64,000 nucleotides of DNA, taken from the NCBI RefSeq assembly GCF_002803515.1, contig NZ_PHQX01000001.1:1984001-2048000 (forward strand), given 5' to 3'. Every line of letters starts with the position of its first letter. The first letter of the stretch is position 1. Both the position numbers and the translations under genes were made by a program. Below the pieces are notes generated by a model. It was not told the origin of the DNA, did not search any database, and saw only the letters and a program-made list of their open reading frames with translations. The stretch is from Stenotrophomonas lactitubi (GTDB lineage Bacteria > Pseudomonadota > Gammaproteobacteria > Xanthomonadales > Xanthomonadaceae). Below, piece after piece: positions 1 through 9,008 of the stretch.

Positions 1-2031
1 CATCTGGCCCACGTCATCGTTGCCGGCCAGACCATCGGGGCGATCGGCATACTGCGTGTCCATGATCTGCTTCAGGCGTGCCTGCGTGCGCCACGGCTGG
101 CCGGCATACGAGTACAGGTAGGCCACGTGATGGCTGGGTTCGTTGCCATGCGCATACCAGCCGATCAGGCCGGTGATGTCTTCCATGTGTTCGAAGATGG
201 CCGGATCGACCTTGGCGTTGAACACTTCATCCAGGCGCGCCAGCAGCTTGTCGCTGCCACCATGTGCGGCGGCCAGACCAGCCACGTCCTGCGGCACGTA
301 CCACGAGTACTGCCAGGCATTGCCCTCGGTGTAGTCGGTGCCGTAGCCGCTGGCGCTGGGGTCGAACGGGGTGCGGAAGTTGCCATCGCGCTTGCGCGCA
401 CGCATGAAGCCGGTGTCCTTGTCGAAGGCATTGCGCCAGTTGCCGGCACGCTTGTCGAAGGTTGCCGCCACATCGGCCTTGCCCATCGCCTGTGCCATGC
501 GCGCGATGGTCCAGTCATCGAAGGCGTACTCCAGCGTCTTGCTGGCCGCTTCGCCTTCTTCGTCGATCGGCACGTAGCCCAGCTCACGGTACTGCGCGAT
601 GCCATCGTAAGGACCGTAGTTGGCGGTCTCCACCATCGCCTTAAGCGCCTTGTCCGCGTCGAAACCACGGATACCCTTCACGTAGGCATCGGCGATCACC
701 GGCACCGCGTGGTAGCCGATCATGCACCAGTCTTCCAGGCCATGGAACGACCACACCGGCAACATGCCGTAAGGGCTGTGCTCGTGATGGGCCAGCATGG
801 AATTGACGAAGTCGCTGTTGCGCTTTTCCGGCTGCACCAGGGTCAGCAACGGGTGCAGCGCCCGATAGGTATCCCACAGCGAGAACGTCGAATAGTTGGT
901 GTAGCCCTTGGCCTGATGCACCGCATTGTCAGAGCCGCGGTATTGGCCGTCGGCATCCATGAACAGCGTTGGCCCCAGCAGCGTGTGGTACAGCGCGGTG
1001 TAGGCGCTGCGACGCGCGTGCTCCGGCGCGTCGATATCCAGCACCGACAACGCCTGCGTCCACTCCTGCTTTGCCTGCACGCGCACGCGGTCGAAATCGA
1101 AGTCGGCCACTTCGGCATCCAGGTTGGCGATGGCGCCGGCCTCGCTGACCGGCGAGATCGCCACCTTCACCACCAGCGGCGCCTCCAGCTTGCCGAAGTC
1201 GAAGGTGCCCACCAGCTGCCGCCCCTCGATCTGCGCGCGCTGCTTCGGGTCCTTCTCGCCCGGGGGCGCAAAGCCCTTGTAGACGATGTTCTGTTCGGTG
1301 TTGTGCAGTTCGTGGCTGGCCAGGGGCCGCGAGAAGCGCATCGCGAAGTACAGCTGGCGGCCGGCGGCCCAGCCGCGGGTCTCGCGGAAGCCGGTGACGG
1401 TGCCATCGTCGCGCACGCGTACCCGTGACCACAGGATCTTGCCCGGGTAGTCATACATGCTGGTGCGCATGTCCAGCAACACCTTGGCCTCGGTGCCCTT
1501 GGGGAACGCATAGCGATGCACGCCCACGCGCGCGCTGGTGGTCAGCTCAGCACGCACCTTGTAGTCGTCCAGGGTGACTGCGTAGTAACCCGGCTCGGCC
1601 TTTTCGTCGTCGTGGCGGAAGCGCGAGGCGTAACCACTCTTGGGCTTCTCGGGGTCGCCGCGCTCCAGGCCCGGGTTCCCGGTGAACGGCATCAGCAGGA
1701 TGTCGCCCAGGTCTGAATGCCCCGTGCCGGAAAAATGCGTGTGCGAGAAGCCGACGATGCTGCTGTCGTCATAGCGATAGCCCGCCGCCCAGCCATAGGC
1801 CTTCTCTCGCGGCTGGATGCGCGTGTCGGGGCTGAGCTGGACCATGCCGAACGGCACCGTTGCGCCGGGGTACGTGTGCCCCTCACCGCCGGTACCGATG
1901 AACGGATCGACCGAGGCATAGGCCTTGTCGGCGGCAGTCCTGGCCGGGGCGGCCACAGCCAGGCCGGAGGCGAACATCGCCGTAGCGGCGACAGCGATCA
2001 GGAGACGACGGTCCAGCGTGGGCATCGGCAT
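1..2031 (-). CDS. GH92 family alpha-1,2-mannosidase, C-terminus cut by window edge
   Basis: Secreted or periplasmic glycoside hydrolase that would trim alpha-linked mannose from glycans. The visible 677 residues begin with a signal peptide (MPMPTLDRRLLIAVAATAMF, then an Ala-rich stretch) followed by DPFIGTGGEGHTYPGATVPF, the N-terminal signature of GH92 enzymes. Further typical blocks are GFSHTHFSGTGHSDLGDILL, SLWDTYRALHPLLTLVQPEK and GNEPSHHVAYLYSYAGQPWR. GH92 proteins usually run to about 750-800 residues, so roughly 100 residues lie outside the window. The start at 2031 has a second in-frame ATG two codons later at 2025; neither has a strong ribosome binding site. Family call is confident; substrate linkage is inferred from the family. 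Confidence 0.93.
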   Translation of the reverse strand, partial: MPMPTLDRRLLIAVAATAMFASGLAVAAPARTAADKAYASVDPFIGTGGEGHTYPGATVPFGMVQLSPDTRIQPREKAYGWAAGYRYDDSSIVGFSHTHFSGTGHSDLGDILLMPFTGNPGLERGDPEKPKSGYASRFRHDDEKAEPGYYAVTLDDYKVRAELTTSARVGVHRYAFPKGTEAKVLLDMRTSMYDYPGKILWSRVRVRDDGTVTGFRETRGWAAGRQLYFAMRFSRPLASHELHNTEQNIVYKGFAPPGEKDPKQRAQIEGRQLVGTFDFGKLEAPLVVKVAISPVSEAGAIANLDAEVADFDFDRVRVQAKQEWTQALSVLDIDAPEHARRSAYTALYHTLLGPTLFMDADGQYRGSDNAVHQAKGYTNYSTFSLWDTYRALHPLLTLVQPEKRNSDFVNSMLAHHEHSPYGMLPVWSFHGLEDWCMIGYHAVPVIADAYVKGIRGFDADKALKAMVETANYGPYDGIAQYRELGYVPIDEEGEAASKTLEYAFDDWTIARMAQAMGKADVAATFDKRAGNWRNAFDKDTGFMRARKRDGNFRTPFDPSASGYGTDYTEGNAWQYSWYVPQDVAGLAAAHGGSDKLLARLDEVFNAKVDPAIFEHMEDITGLIGWYAHGNEPSHHVAYLYSYAGQPWRTQARLKQIMDTQYADRPDGLAGNDDVGQM

Positions 2032-2378
2032 TTGGATCGATTCAGGTGATGGTCAGATCCTAGCACCGGCCCTGCCACACCGCATGCTGCGCTGCGGCTG
2101 AATGGCTTCATTCACCGGGACTATTGAACGGAACGATTGCAACAAGTTGCATGGATCGAACCGCGATCGATCAACAGACTGTGCTCCATGCCAATCACGA
2201 CCGAATCTGAGCAAAGACGACACCGTTAGTCGTGATGTGACCGCTTTCGCACTCTGTCACAGCCATGCCCCCGAAGGTCTCGAAAAATCACACCGCCTTC
2301 ACTGCATCTGCGCGCTTGATTCACGCCGGCGACATGAATGCGGTCCCTTTCCGGAATTTCCATCTACCAGGAGTCCTC
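2032..2378. other. Intergenic region upstream of divergent mannosidase and autotransporter
   Basis: This 347-base interval separates two divergent genes and should hold both promoters. It is visibly more AT-rich than the flanking genes. I see no convincing gene in it; in-frame codons upstream of the autotransporter ATG do not encode a signal peptide and are taken as untranslated. Confidence 0.5.
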
Positions 2379-4709
2379 ATGAAGATCGCTGTTCGCTGTT
2401 CGCTTGCGCTGGCCGTTGCGGCTGGTCTTGCCATTGCCCCCGCCGCTCAGTCCAGGGACCTCAACCCCGGTGAAAGCGCCACCGTCAATGCCGGTGATCC
2501 CGTCGAAGCCTGGAGAGCGATCGGCTCCGGCGCTACGCTTGCATTCACATCGGGCAGCGCGGCCTCTTCTGTCGCAGTGTTACAAGGTGCGAATCTGCAG
2601 ATGGTGGGAGCGACGGTGGACGCCAGCCAAGCGTTCAGAGCAGTTGTGGTTACCTCAGCTTCGGCCCGCATCTCCGGCTCCCGGCTGAGCAATGACCTGG
2701 CCGCTGGAATGGGCGTTACCAATGGCCTGCTTCCCGATGGTTCCGGAACACTTCTGCCTTCTGCGGTGACTGCCACGGATTCGACCATCATTGGTCGTGG
2801 CGTAGGCGCATACGTTCAGGGCAGCATGCTTGAACTTTCCAATACCCGAGTCGAGTCAGCTGGAAATGATGCGCTGGGGATGCCTACAGGTCTCGCAACC
2901 GGCCTTGCGATATTCTCCAACTCGACCATCCGGATCGCCGATGGTTCGTCGGTCTCCGGCGACGATAACGGAATTGTCGTCAAGGAAGACGGCGTGGGCT
3001 CTGAAAGCCAGATTGCGGACAATACCATCACTATTGATGGCTCAACGGTCATCGGCCGCAACGGCACTGGCATCCTGGTTGGCAGCGGCGTCGACTTCGA
3101 CCACACCACGATCAATGTGACCAACGGCAGTACGGTGTCTGGCGGCAACGGCGTAATCGCCGAAGTCATCGACGGCGGCACCCTGGACTTCAATGTGCAG
3201 GCCTCCAATCTGCAAGGCGACCTGCGCGCCGATGCGGCGTCGCAGATGCACGTGGCCCTGTCCGGCAACGCCAGCATCACCGGCGCCATGACCAACGTCG
3301 CCAGCGTGGCGCTGGATGCCGCTACCTGGAACATGACCGGCAATTCCACCGTTGGCCGGCTCGATCTCGGCAGCGGCACGGTGTCGCTGGGCAACGGCAC
3401 AACCTTCAATACCCTCAACGTCGCGGGCAACTTCAGCGGCAATGACGGCACGATCCTGTTCAACACCGTGCTGGCTGGCGACAGCGCTGCCACCGACAAA
3501 CTGATCATCGGCGGCGACACCAGCGGCAGCGCCAACGTGCGCGTCAACAATGTCGGTGGCGCCGGCGCGCAGACCGACAAGGGCATCGAGCTGATCCAGG
3601 TGGGCGGTGCCTCCAATGGCCAGTTCAACCTGGCCGGCCGTGCCGTGGGTGGGCAGTACGAGTACTTCCTGCACAAGGGCACCGGCGCCGATGGTAACTG
3701 GTATCTGCGTTCGCAGCTGCCCACCCAGCCGGAACCGTGCGAGGTCGACCCCACCCTGCCCGAATGCAATCCGGTGAATCCCGAACCCGTGCTGCGCCCC
3801 GAACCCGGCGCCTATCTGGCCAACCTGCAGGCCGCGCAGACGATGTTCCGCCTGGGCTACCACGATCGCCAGGCCGGCCAGAACGGTGGCCGTGCGTGGG
3901 CGCGCGTGGACGGCTCGCGCAACGGTTTCGATGCGGTCAGCCGCCAGCTCGACATCCGCGGCAACAGCCAGGCACTGACCGTCGGTGCCGATGTGTGGCG
4001 CCACGATTCGGGCAGCAGCGTGGGCGTGATGCTGTCCACAGGTAATGCCACCAGCACCTCCACCAATGCACTGACCGGTTACTACGCACGCGGCAAGGTG
4101 AAGGGCGAAGCGCTGGGCCTGTACGGCACCTGGCGTGGCAATAACGGCGCCGACCCGTATGCGGGTTTCTACGTGGATGGCTCGGTGCAGCGCGCCCAGT
4201 TCCGCAACCGCGTTGAAGGCATCGGCTTGGCCGACGAGCGCTATGACAGCCGTGCATGGCAGGGTGCGGTGGAAACCGGCTACGCCTTCCGTGTAGGCGG
4301 CGCCAGCAACGGCGGCATCTATCTGGAGCCGCAGCTGCAGTTGGGCTACAACCGCTGGGACGGCAACCGCCACACCGAAGCCAACGGCACGGTGGTAACC
4401 AGCGAGGATGCCGATGGCCTGTTCGGCCGCGCCGGCCTGCGCCTGTCCGGCGTGACGCGCTGGGGCAACGGAACGACAGAAGTGCAGCCGTACATCGCGG
4501 CCCACTGGCTGCACACCCGTGCCGAATCGCAGATCCGCATGGACGATGAAGTCGTGGACGCACGCATTCCGCACAGCCGTGGCGAGTTCAGTGCCGGTGC
4601 GTCGCTGAGGTTCGGCAACGGTGTGGGTGCGTGGGGTGGGCTGTCGCTGCAGAAGGCCAGCGGTTTCCACCAGACCAGTGCGCAGGTGGGTGTGAGCTAC
4701 AGCTGGTAA
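2379..4709 (+). CDS. Type V (classical) autotransporter with pertactin-like passenger
   Basis: 776-residue outer-membrane autotransporter. The start is the ATG preceded by a GGAG site and followed by a clear signal peptide (MKIAVRCSLALAVAAGLAIA, cleavage after AAQS). Residues about 30-450 are Asn/Gly/Ser/Thr-rich beta-helix sequence with repeated GNGT/SGGN turns, the passenger. A Pro/Glu linker containing two cysteines (EPCEVDPTLPECNP) leads to PGAYLANLQAAQTMFRLGYH, the usual helix ahead of the barrel. The last 260 or so residues form the translocator beta-barrel and end in VGVSYSW, a terminal aromatic as expected. Passenger role (adhesion, aggregation or other) cannot be told from sequence. 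It stands alone and is followed by a strong terminator. Confidence 0.9.
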   Translation: MKIAVRCSLALAVAAGLAIAPAAQSRDLNPGESATVNAGDPVEAWRAIGSGATLAFTSGSAASSVAVLQGANLQMVGATVDASQAFRAVVVTSASARISGSRLSNDLAAGMGVTNGLLPDGSGTLLPSAVTATDSTIIGRGVGAYVQGSMLELSNTRVESAGNDALGMPTGLATGLAIFSNSTIRIADGSSVSGDDNGIVVKEDGVGSESQIADNTITIDGSTVIGRNGTGILVGSGVDFDHTTINVTNGSTVSGGNGVIAEVIDGGTLDFNVQASNLQGDLRADAASQMHVALSGNASITGAMTNVASVALDAATWNMTGNSTVGRLDLGSGTVSLGNGTTFNTLNVAGNFSGNDGTILFNTVLAGDSAATDKLIIGGDTSGSANVRVNNVGGAGAQTDKGIELIQVGGASNGQFNLAGRAVGGQYEYFLHKGTGADGNWYLRSQLPTQPEPCEVDPTLPECNPVNPEPVLRPEPGAYLANLQAAQTMFRLGYHDRQAGQNGGRAWARVDGSRNGFDAVSRQLDIRGNSQALTVGADVWRHDSGSSVGVMLSTGNATSTSTNALTGYYARGKVKGEALGLYGTWRGNNGADPYAGFYVDGSVQRAQFRNRVEGIGLADERYDSRAWQGAVETGYAFRVGGASNGGIYLEPQLQLGYNRWDGNRHTEANGTVVTSEDADGLFGRAGLRLSGVTRWGNGTTEVQPYIAAHWLHTRAESQIRMDDEVVDARIPHSRGEFSAGASLRFGNGVGAWGGLSLQKASGFHQTSAQVGVSYSW

Positions 4710-4730
4710 GGCGTTTCTGGCCTTGTGAGG

Positions 4731-4763
4731 GCAGCCCGGGTTTGCGTGCCGGGCTGCCTTTTT
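4731..4763 (+). terminator. Rho-independent terminator of the autotransporter gene
   Basis: A perfect 9-bp stem GCAGCCCGG (4731-4739) / CCGGGCTGC (4749-4757) with a 9-base loop is followed by a run of five T (4759-4763), 21 bases after the stop codon. Confidence 0.9.
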
Positions 4764-5131
4764 GCTTTTCGGGTTGCGCGGGCGAGCGCGCTCGTCGCTG
4801 CGGAACGAGCGCATCGCGCCACATCATGGCGCTATCAGGTCGTCTGCTGGGCTGCGCGCGACATGCAGATGCTCGCGCTTCAGGTGGAGAAATTTCCGTA
4901 TGAAAAATCTATTGGAACTGCGCTGGATGGCGTGTGCAGGATGTCCGCGCAGCGCGAACACCGCTGCCGGGATTGGAACCCCGGAATGAGCTACGAGAGC
5001 TGCTTGCCATGACTACGGCGGGCGGTGCGCGGCGGCCGCATGGCCCTCCGGCTTTTCTCGTAGCTCAGCCGAAGTTCCAACCCGCATCGCCCGCCACCCT
5101 CCGGTGGCCACGTACCTCAAGGAGCCATCGC
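4764..5131. other. Intergenic region, no gene seen
   Basis: 368 bases between the autotransporter terminator and the next small gene. Open frames across it lack coding character. It presumably carries the promoter of the downstream gene; no other element was recognised. Confidence 0.4.
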
Positions 5132-5380
5132 ATGTCGCATGAACCGCCCATCCTGACCCCGGAAATGGAATCCCTGTTCTTCCGCATCGAGCACGCCCTG
5201 AACACCGCCGAGGGCATGGCAATGATGATCGGTGAGAACGAACCGGTAGACCCACAGGCGCATCTTCGCCCGGGCTACAACCTACAGAAGATCATGGTTG
5301 CGATGATGGCGCTGAGCCAGCATGGCCGGCGGTTGCTGCATGAACTGCGCGAGCAGCATGTGCGGGTGACGCTGCATTGA
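5132..5380 (+). CDS. Small hypothetical protein (82 aa)
   Basis: Starts at an ATG placed seven bases after AAGGAG (5119-5124), the best site in the frame; a longer upstream reading of the frame lacks such a site. The product is an acidic-then-basic, largely helical protein (MSHEPPILTPEMESLFFRIE at the start, MMALSQHGRRLLHELREQHV near the end) with no signal peptide or membrane segment. I do not recognise the family with certainty. It is followed by a pair of convergent SMAG palindromes, so it is probably monocistronic. Confidence 0.7.
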   Translation: MSHEPPILTPEMESLFFRIEHALNTAEGMAMMIGENEPVDPQAHLRPGYNLQKIMVAMMALSQHGRRLLHELREQHVRVTLH

Positions 5381-5385
5381 AGCGT

Positions 5386-5469
5386 GTAGAGCCGAGCCCA
5401 TGCTCGACTCTGGTGTGATCGAGCACTACGGTTGGTGACGGAGCAAGCCGGGCATGGGCTCGGCTCTAC
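5386..5469. repeat. Convergent pair of SMAG palindromic elements
   Basis: One element starts GTAGAGCCGAGCCCATGCTC at 5386; its inverted partner ends GCATGGGCTCGGCTCTAC at 5469. Each is an imperfect hairpin with GTAG at its outer end, and the pair could fold into one long stem. This matches published SMAG/REP-like repeats of S. maltophilia. It lies between two convergent genes and may act in mRNA 3' processing or stability. Confidence 0.88.
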
Positions 5470-5478
5470 AGGAGCCGG

Positions 5479-5802
5479 TCAATCCGGCAGCGCGCTCTGC
5501 AGTGTGGCGAGATCTGCCGCATCCACCGGCCGCACCACGCGCGCCACTTCCTTGCCGTCACGCAACAGGATCACCGTCGGCCACAGCTTCACCTGGAACG
5601 AGCGGCCCAGCGGCTTGCCCTTGCCATCTTCGATCTTCCAGTGCGGCAGATCATGCGCATCCACGAAGGCCTGCAGTGCCGGTTGCGCGGCCTGGCAATG
5701 GCCGCACCACGGCGCGCCGAATTCCAGCAGCAGCCAACCGGCCTGCGCATCCACCTCCGCGCGGGCCGGCTCGGCGGCTACATGATCACGCATGAAGGGC
5801 AT
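5479..5802 (-). CDS. Thioredoxin-like protein with CGHC active site
   Basis: 107-residue cytoplasmic thioredoxin-fold protein. The motif WLLLEFGAPWCGHCQAAQPA near residue 25-43 carries the redox-active CGHC pair, and VKLWPTVILLRDGKE holds the cis-proline. CGHC instead of the CGPC of housekeeping thioredoxin is typical of accessory thioredoxins and PDI-like proteins. No signal peptide. The start ATG lies six bases downstream of the stop of the host-attachment-family gene, so the two form an operon. An alternative ATG three codons in (5793) is possible. Confidence 0.88.
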   Translation of the reverse strand: MPFMRDHVAAEPARAEVDAQAGWLLLEFGAPWCGHCQAAQPALQAFVDAHDLPHWKIEDGKGKPLGRSFQVKLWPTVILLRDGKEVARVVRPVDAADLATLQSALPD

Positions 5803-5807
5803 GCCGG

Positions 5808-6224
5808 TTACGCCTGCAGCGTGCGCTGGATGTCTTCCAGCGGCGCGTTGGTCAGATCCTTGGCGATATCGACCAGCAACCGCGCCTGCGTCTCTTTATG
5901 CAGCAACGGACGGATGCGGCCAAGCGTGGTGGGATCGGCGATCAGCACCAGATGCGCGTAGCGGTTGTTGAGTGCATCTTCGTTGAGCTGCTCGGCCACC
6001 TGCTTGGCGAAGGTCGCTTCGTTGAGCTGCGAGATCGACATGTCCTTGGGCACCGCGCCGGACGGCCCCTGTCCGGATACACCCTGCTCGCTGATGTCCT
6101 GCAGGCGCAGCTCGCCTTCCTGCTTCAAGGTGAGCTTCTGCTCGCTGCCGACGTTGGTGAACACGCGGGCCGAGCCACCATCGGCGACGATAACCAGGGT
6201 GCCTTCGGGAATGCGACGGGTCAT
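5808..6224 (-). CDS. Host attachment (AtsE-like) family protein
   Basis: 138-residue soluble protein beginning MTRRIPEGTLVIVADGGSAR, with the conserved block NNRYAHLVLIADPTTLGRIR and a C-terminal KDLTNAPLEDIQRTL. These are features of the host-attachment family first named after a plant-attachment gene and related to release-factor-like baeRF folds. The real role in free-living bacteria is unclear; the family is often found among stress genes. It is the first gene of an operon with the thioredoxin-like gene. Confidence 0.82.
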   Translation of the reverse strand: MTRRIPEGTLVIVADGGSARVFTNVGSEQKLTLKQEGELRLQDISEQGVSGQGPSGAVPKDMSISQLNEATFAKQVAEQLNEDALNNRYAHLVLIADPTTLGRIRPLLHKETQARLLVDIAKDLTNAPLEDIQRTLQA

Positions 6225-6808
6225 GCGTTACTCCTTGCGTTGGTTCGCAACCACCGTAGAAGGCATGGCGTGAGCGAGGTGAGCACAACATGTTCATTCG
6301 ATGTGCGTGGGTCATCTGCATGAACAGGCAACATGGAACGCTGCGTTCGTGCTGGCGCGATTCTCGGCACGCTCACACTGTAACCGTTATCATGAACACA
6401 TGATCGACACGACCCACTGCGCGTCAGCACCTGTTGCTGGCATGCGGGAAGCACTGCCGACCGGCGCTTCGCTTTCCATCATTGCTTCCCCCTCGCCTTT
6501 CCATCGCCTCGCGCTGGATCCCGGCGGATGACGCCTGCGGGCCCTGCCCCGCCTGTTCTCTGCGCCTGCCACCACCCCACGTGCACTGACGCGGTCTGAC
6601 ACGTAATCGGACCCATCCGATTGTCCCGCGTTCTGGCAGCGGGCAATGCTTGTCGCGTGCGCGGCGTTTGATCGCACACACCATTCGCCCCGTTCCGGGC
6701 CTTCCATTCGATGCCCCTGCGCCTGCTGCGCCAGCATCGCCGTTTCCGACTTTCGGGACATCCGTACCGCCCATTCCACTCCATTTCCATTCTTCCAAGG
6801 GAGTCCCC
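6225..6808. other. Long divergent intergenic region (584 bases)
   Basis: Separates the host-attachment operon (minus) from the ProP-like gene (plus) and must carry both promoters. Short open frames in it have no recognisable product. A moderately AT-rich patch near 6380-6410 could hold promoter elements, but I cannot define them. Confidence 0.4.
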
Positions 6809-8296
6809 ATGCAGGACAACTCCGATGCCCACGCCCATTTCGGCTGGTTCAAACGCCGCCGCCATCTGAAGGTCGACGAGATCACCGTTGTCGACAAACC
6901 CATGCTCAAGCGCGCCGTGGGCGCCGCTGCACTGGGCAATGCGATGGAATGGTTCGACTTCGGTGTCTATGGCTATCTCGCCGTCACCATCGGCCAGGTC
7001 TTCTTCCCCTCCAGCAACCCCACCGCGCAGGTGATCGCTGCGTTCGCCACGTTCACCGTGGCCTTCCTGGTACGCCCGCTGGGCGGCATGGTCTTCGGGC
7101 CCCTGGGCGACCGGTACGGGCGCCAGAAGGTACTGGCCTTCACCATGATCATGATGGCCCTGGGCACCTTCGCCATCGGCCTGATTCCCTCTTACGAACG
7201 CATCGGCATCTGGGCGCCGGTGCTGCTGCTGCTCGCGCGCGTGGTGCAGGGCTTTTCCACCGGTGGCGAGTATGGCGGCGCGGCAACCTTCATTGCCGAG
7301 TACTCCACCGACCGCAACCGCGGCCTGATGGGCAGCTGGCTGGAGTTCGGCACGCTGGGCGGCTACATCGCCGGCGCCGGTACGGTCACCGCCCTGCACA
7401 TGCTGCTGAGCAGCGAGCAGATGCTGGACTGGGGCTGGCGCATTCCGTTCCTGGTGGCCGGCCCACTCGGCCTGCTGGGCCTGTATATGCGCATGCGGCT
7501 GGAGGAAACGCCAGCGTTCCGCGCGTTCGCCGAAGAAGCCGAGAAGCGCGACCATGAGCGCCCCGGCCTGCTCGATCTGTTCCGTGTGCACGGGCGCCAG
7601 CTGATCGTCTGCATGGGCCTGGTGCTGGTGTTCAACGTGACCGACTACATGCTGCTGACCTACATGCCCAGCTACCTGAGCGTGACCATGGGGTATGCGG
7701 AGAGCAAGGGCCTGCTGCTGATCATCATCGTGATGCTGGTGATGATGCCGTTGAACATCGTCGGTGGCCTTTTCAGCGACAAGCTGGGCCGGCGCCCGAT
7801 GATCATTGGCGCCTGCATCGCGCTGCTGGTGCTGGCGGTGCCGAGCCTGCTGCTGGTGGGCAGCGGCAACGACTGGCTGATCTTCCTTGGCCTGATGCTG
7901 CTGGGCCTGGCGCTGGTGTGCTTCACCAGTTCGATGCCCTCCACGCTGCCGGCACTGTTCTATACGCCGGTGCGCTACAGCGCGCTGTCCATTGCGTTCA
8001 ACGTGTCGGTGTCGCTGTTCGGTGGCACCACGCCGCTGGTGACCGCCTGGCTGGTGGAGCGCACCGGCGATCCGCTGGTGCCGGCCTACTACCTGATGGG
8101 CGCGGCGGTGATCGGCCTGATCACGATGATCTTCGTGAAGGAAACCGCCGGCCTGCCGCTGCGCGGTTCGCCGCCAGCCGTGGGCTGCAACAAGGAGGCG
8201 GCGGCGCTGTTGAAGAGCGATGCCCCGGTAACAGTGGATCGCACCCTGCCGCCCTTGCCGGACGTAGCCGAACCGGAACAGGTGACCCCGGCCTGA
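6809..8296 (+). CDS. MFS transporter of the metabolite:H+ symporter (ProP-like) family
   Basis: 495-residue inner-membrane symporter with about twelve hydrophobic segments. The start is the ATG eight bases after AAGGGAG (6797-6803). Diagnostic blocks are GNAMEWFDFGVYGYLAVTIG in helix 1, FLVRPLGGMVFGPLGDRYGR (the MFS loop 2-3 signature) and GFSTGGEYGGAATFIAEYST, all typical of ProP/KgtP-type metabolite:proton symporters. A ProP osmolyte (proline/glycine betaine) transporter is the closest match. The C-terminal tail is short, Pro-rich and lacks the coiled coil that makes E. coli ProP an osmosensor, so substrate and regulation remain open. Confidence 0.9.
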   Translation: MQDNSDAHAHFGWFKRRRHLKVDEITVVDKPMLKRAVGAAALGNAMEWFDFGVYGYLAVTIGQVFFPSSNPTAQVIAAFATFTVAFLVRPLGGMVFGPLGDRYGRQKVLAFTMIMMALGTFAIGLIPSYERIGIWAPVLLLLARVVQGFSTGGEYGGAATFIAEYSTDRNRGLMGSWLEFGTLGGYIAGAGTVTALHMLLSSEQMLDWGWRIPFLVAGPLGLLGLYMRMRLEETPAFRAFAEEAEKRDHERPGLLDLFRVHGRQLIVCMGLVLVFNVTDYMLLTYMPSYLSVTMGYAESKGLLLIIIVMLVMMPLNIVGGLFSDKLGRRPMIIGACIALLVLAVPSLLLVGSGNDWLIFLGLMLLGLALVCFTSSMPSTLPALFYTPVRYSALSIAFNVSVSLFGGTTPLVTAWLVERTGDPLVPAYYLMGAAVIGLITMIFVKETAGLPLRGSPPAVGCNKEAAALLKSDAPVTVDRTLPPLPDVAEPEQVTPA

Positions 8297-8304
8297 GTGG
8301 CTGA

Positions 8305-8333
8305 GGCAGCGCCGGGCATTGCCCGGCGCTGCC
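8305..8333. terminator. Perfect hairpin between convergent genes
   Basis: GGCAGCGCCGGGC (8305-8317), ATT loop, GCCCGGCGCTGCC (8321-8333): a perfect 13-bp stem eight bases after the transporter stop. It lacks a T-run, so it may work as a bidirectional, partly Rho-dependent terminator or mRNA-stabilising hairpin. Confidence 0.7.
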
Positions 8334-8370
8334 GGTAACGCGATTACTCGGCGCGGGTCAGCTTGCCCGG
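8331..8370. repeat. Copy 1 of a 40-bp exact duplication
   Basis: The 40 bases here are identical to 8969-9008. They cover the last 27 bases of the upstream paralogue's coding strand plus 13 bases of 3' flank, and mark the tandem duplication of the two neighbouring genes or later gene conversion. Confidence 0.9.
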
Positions 8371-8943
8371 CGTCCAGCGCAGGGTCCAGACATAGTCGCC
8401 ATCCGGTGGGCAGACATGCTTGTAGCCCACGACATCGCAGGTGCTCGCACCGGCAACGACCTTGAACGCGACGATGATGCGGTCACCTTCGATCTTGATG
8501 GAATGCACGGCACCCGGAATCTGCTCGCCCGCATCATCGCCATAACCTGACGCGCGGATGGCGGCGAAGTCCTCTGCCTCCACAGGCGACAGGCTCTTGG
8601 GGTTTTCCTTGCCCCGAGGATCATCTGCTGCCAGTGCAGTCATCACGGCCACCACATTGCTCTGTGCGAACGAGCCACCGGTATAGGTCGACGTATAGAG
8701 ATAGATGACCTCCGCACGACCATCACCGTCCAGATCGGCAACGGCCGTCCACACCGGGCGGAAATCACTCTCGATGTCATCGCCAGGGATCAGGCGCAGC
8801 GAGGCCTCGGCTGCGTTGAACGCCTGTACCAGGCTCGGTGGCGATGCCTTCGATGCCGCAAACACCGGGGCACAACCGACCAGCGTGCAAAGTGCGAATG
8901 CGGAAGGCAGCAGGATGGAACGGGAAAATGCAGGTCCGTGCAT
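8344..8943 (-). CDS. Secreted hypothetical protein with DxDxDG motif, paralogue 1 (putative lipoprotein)
   Basis: 199-residue exported protein. The ATG at 8943 follows AAGGAG at good spacing and opens a signal peptide (MHGPAFSRSILLPSAFALCT); the sequence LVGCAP could be a lipobox with Cys25 or the peptide may be cut later at APVFAA. The mature part contains VADLDGDGRAEVIYLYTSTY, a FG-GAP/VCBS-like calcium-binding type loop, and ends with VWTLRWTPGKLTRAE. It is a tandem paralogue of the next gene (about 200 residues, same architecture and identical C-terminus). Function unknown; family is common in Xanthomonadaceae as far as I recall. Confidence 0.8.
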   Translation of the reverse strand: MHGPAFSRSILLPSAFALCTLVGCAPVFAASKASPPSLVQAFNAAEASLRLIPGDDIESDFRPVWTAVADLDGDGRAEVIYLYTSTYTGGSFAQSNVVAVMTALAADDPRGKENPKSLSPVEAEDFAAIRASGYGDDAGEQIPGAVHSIKIEGDRIIVAFKVVAGASTCDVVGYKHVCPPDGDYVWTLRWTPGKLTRAE

Positions 8944-8968
8944 GGTGTTCTCCTTGGTGAATGGTGCA

Positions 8969-9008
8969 GCCGGTAACGCGATTACTCGGCGCGGGTCAGC
9001 TTGCCCGG
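8969..9008. repeat. Copy 2 of the 40-bp exact duplication
   Basis: Identical to 8331-8370; covers the end and immediate 3' flank of the second paralogue. Confidence 0.9.

Noticed and set aside
2235..2261. TGTGA ... TCACA pair as a Clp/CRP site
   Set aside because: The half-sites are 17 bases apart rather than 6, so it does not fit the CRP/Clp consensus.
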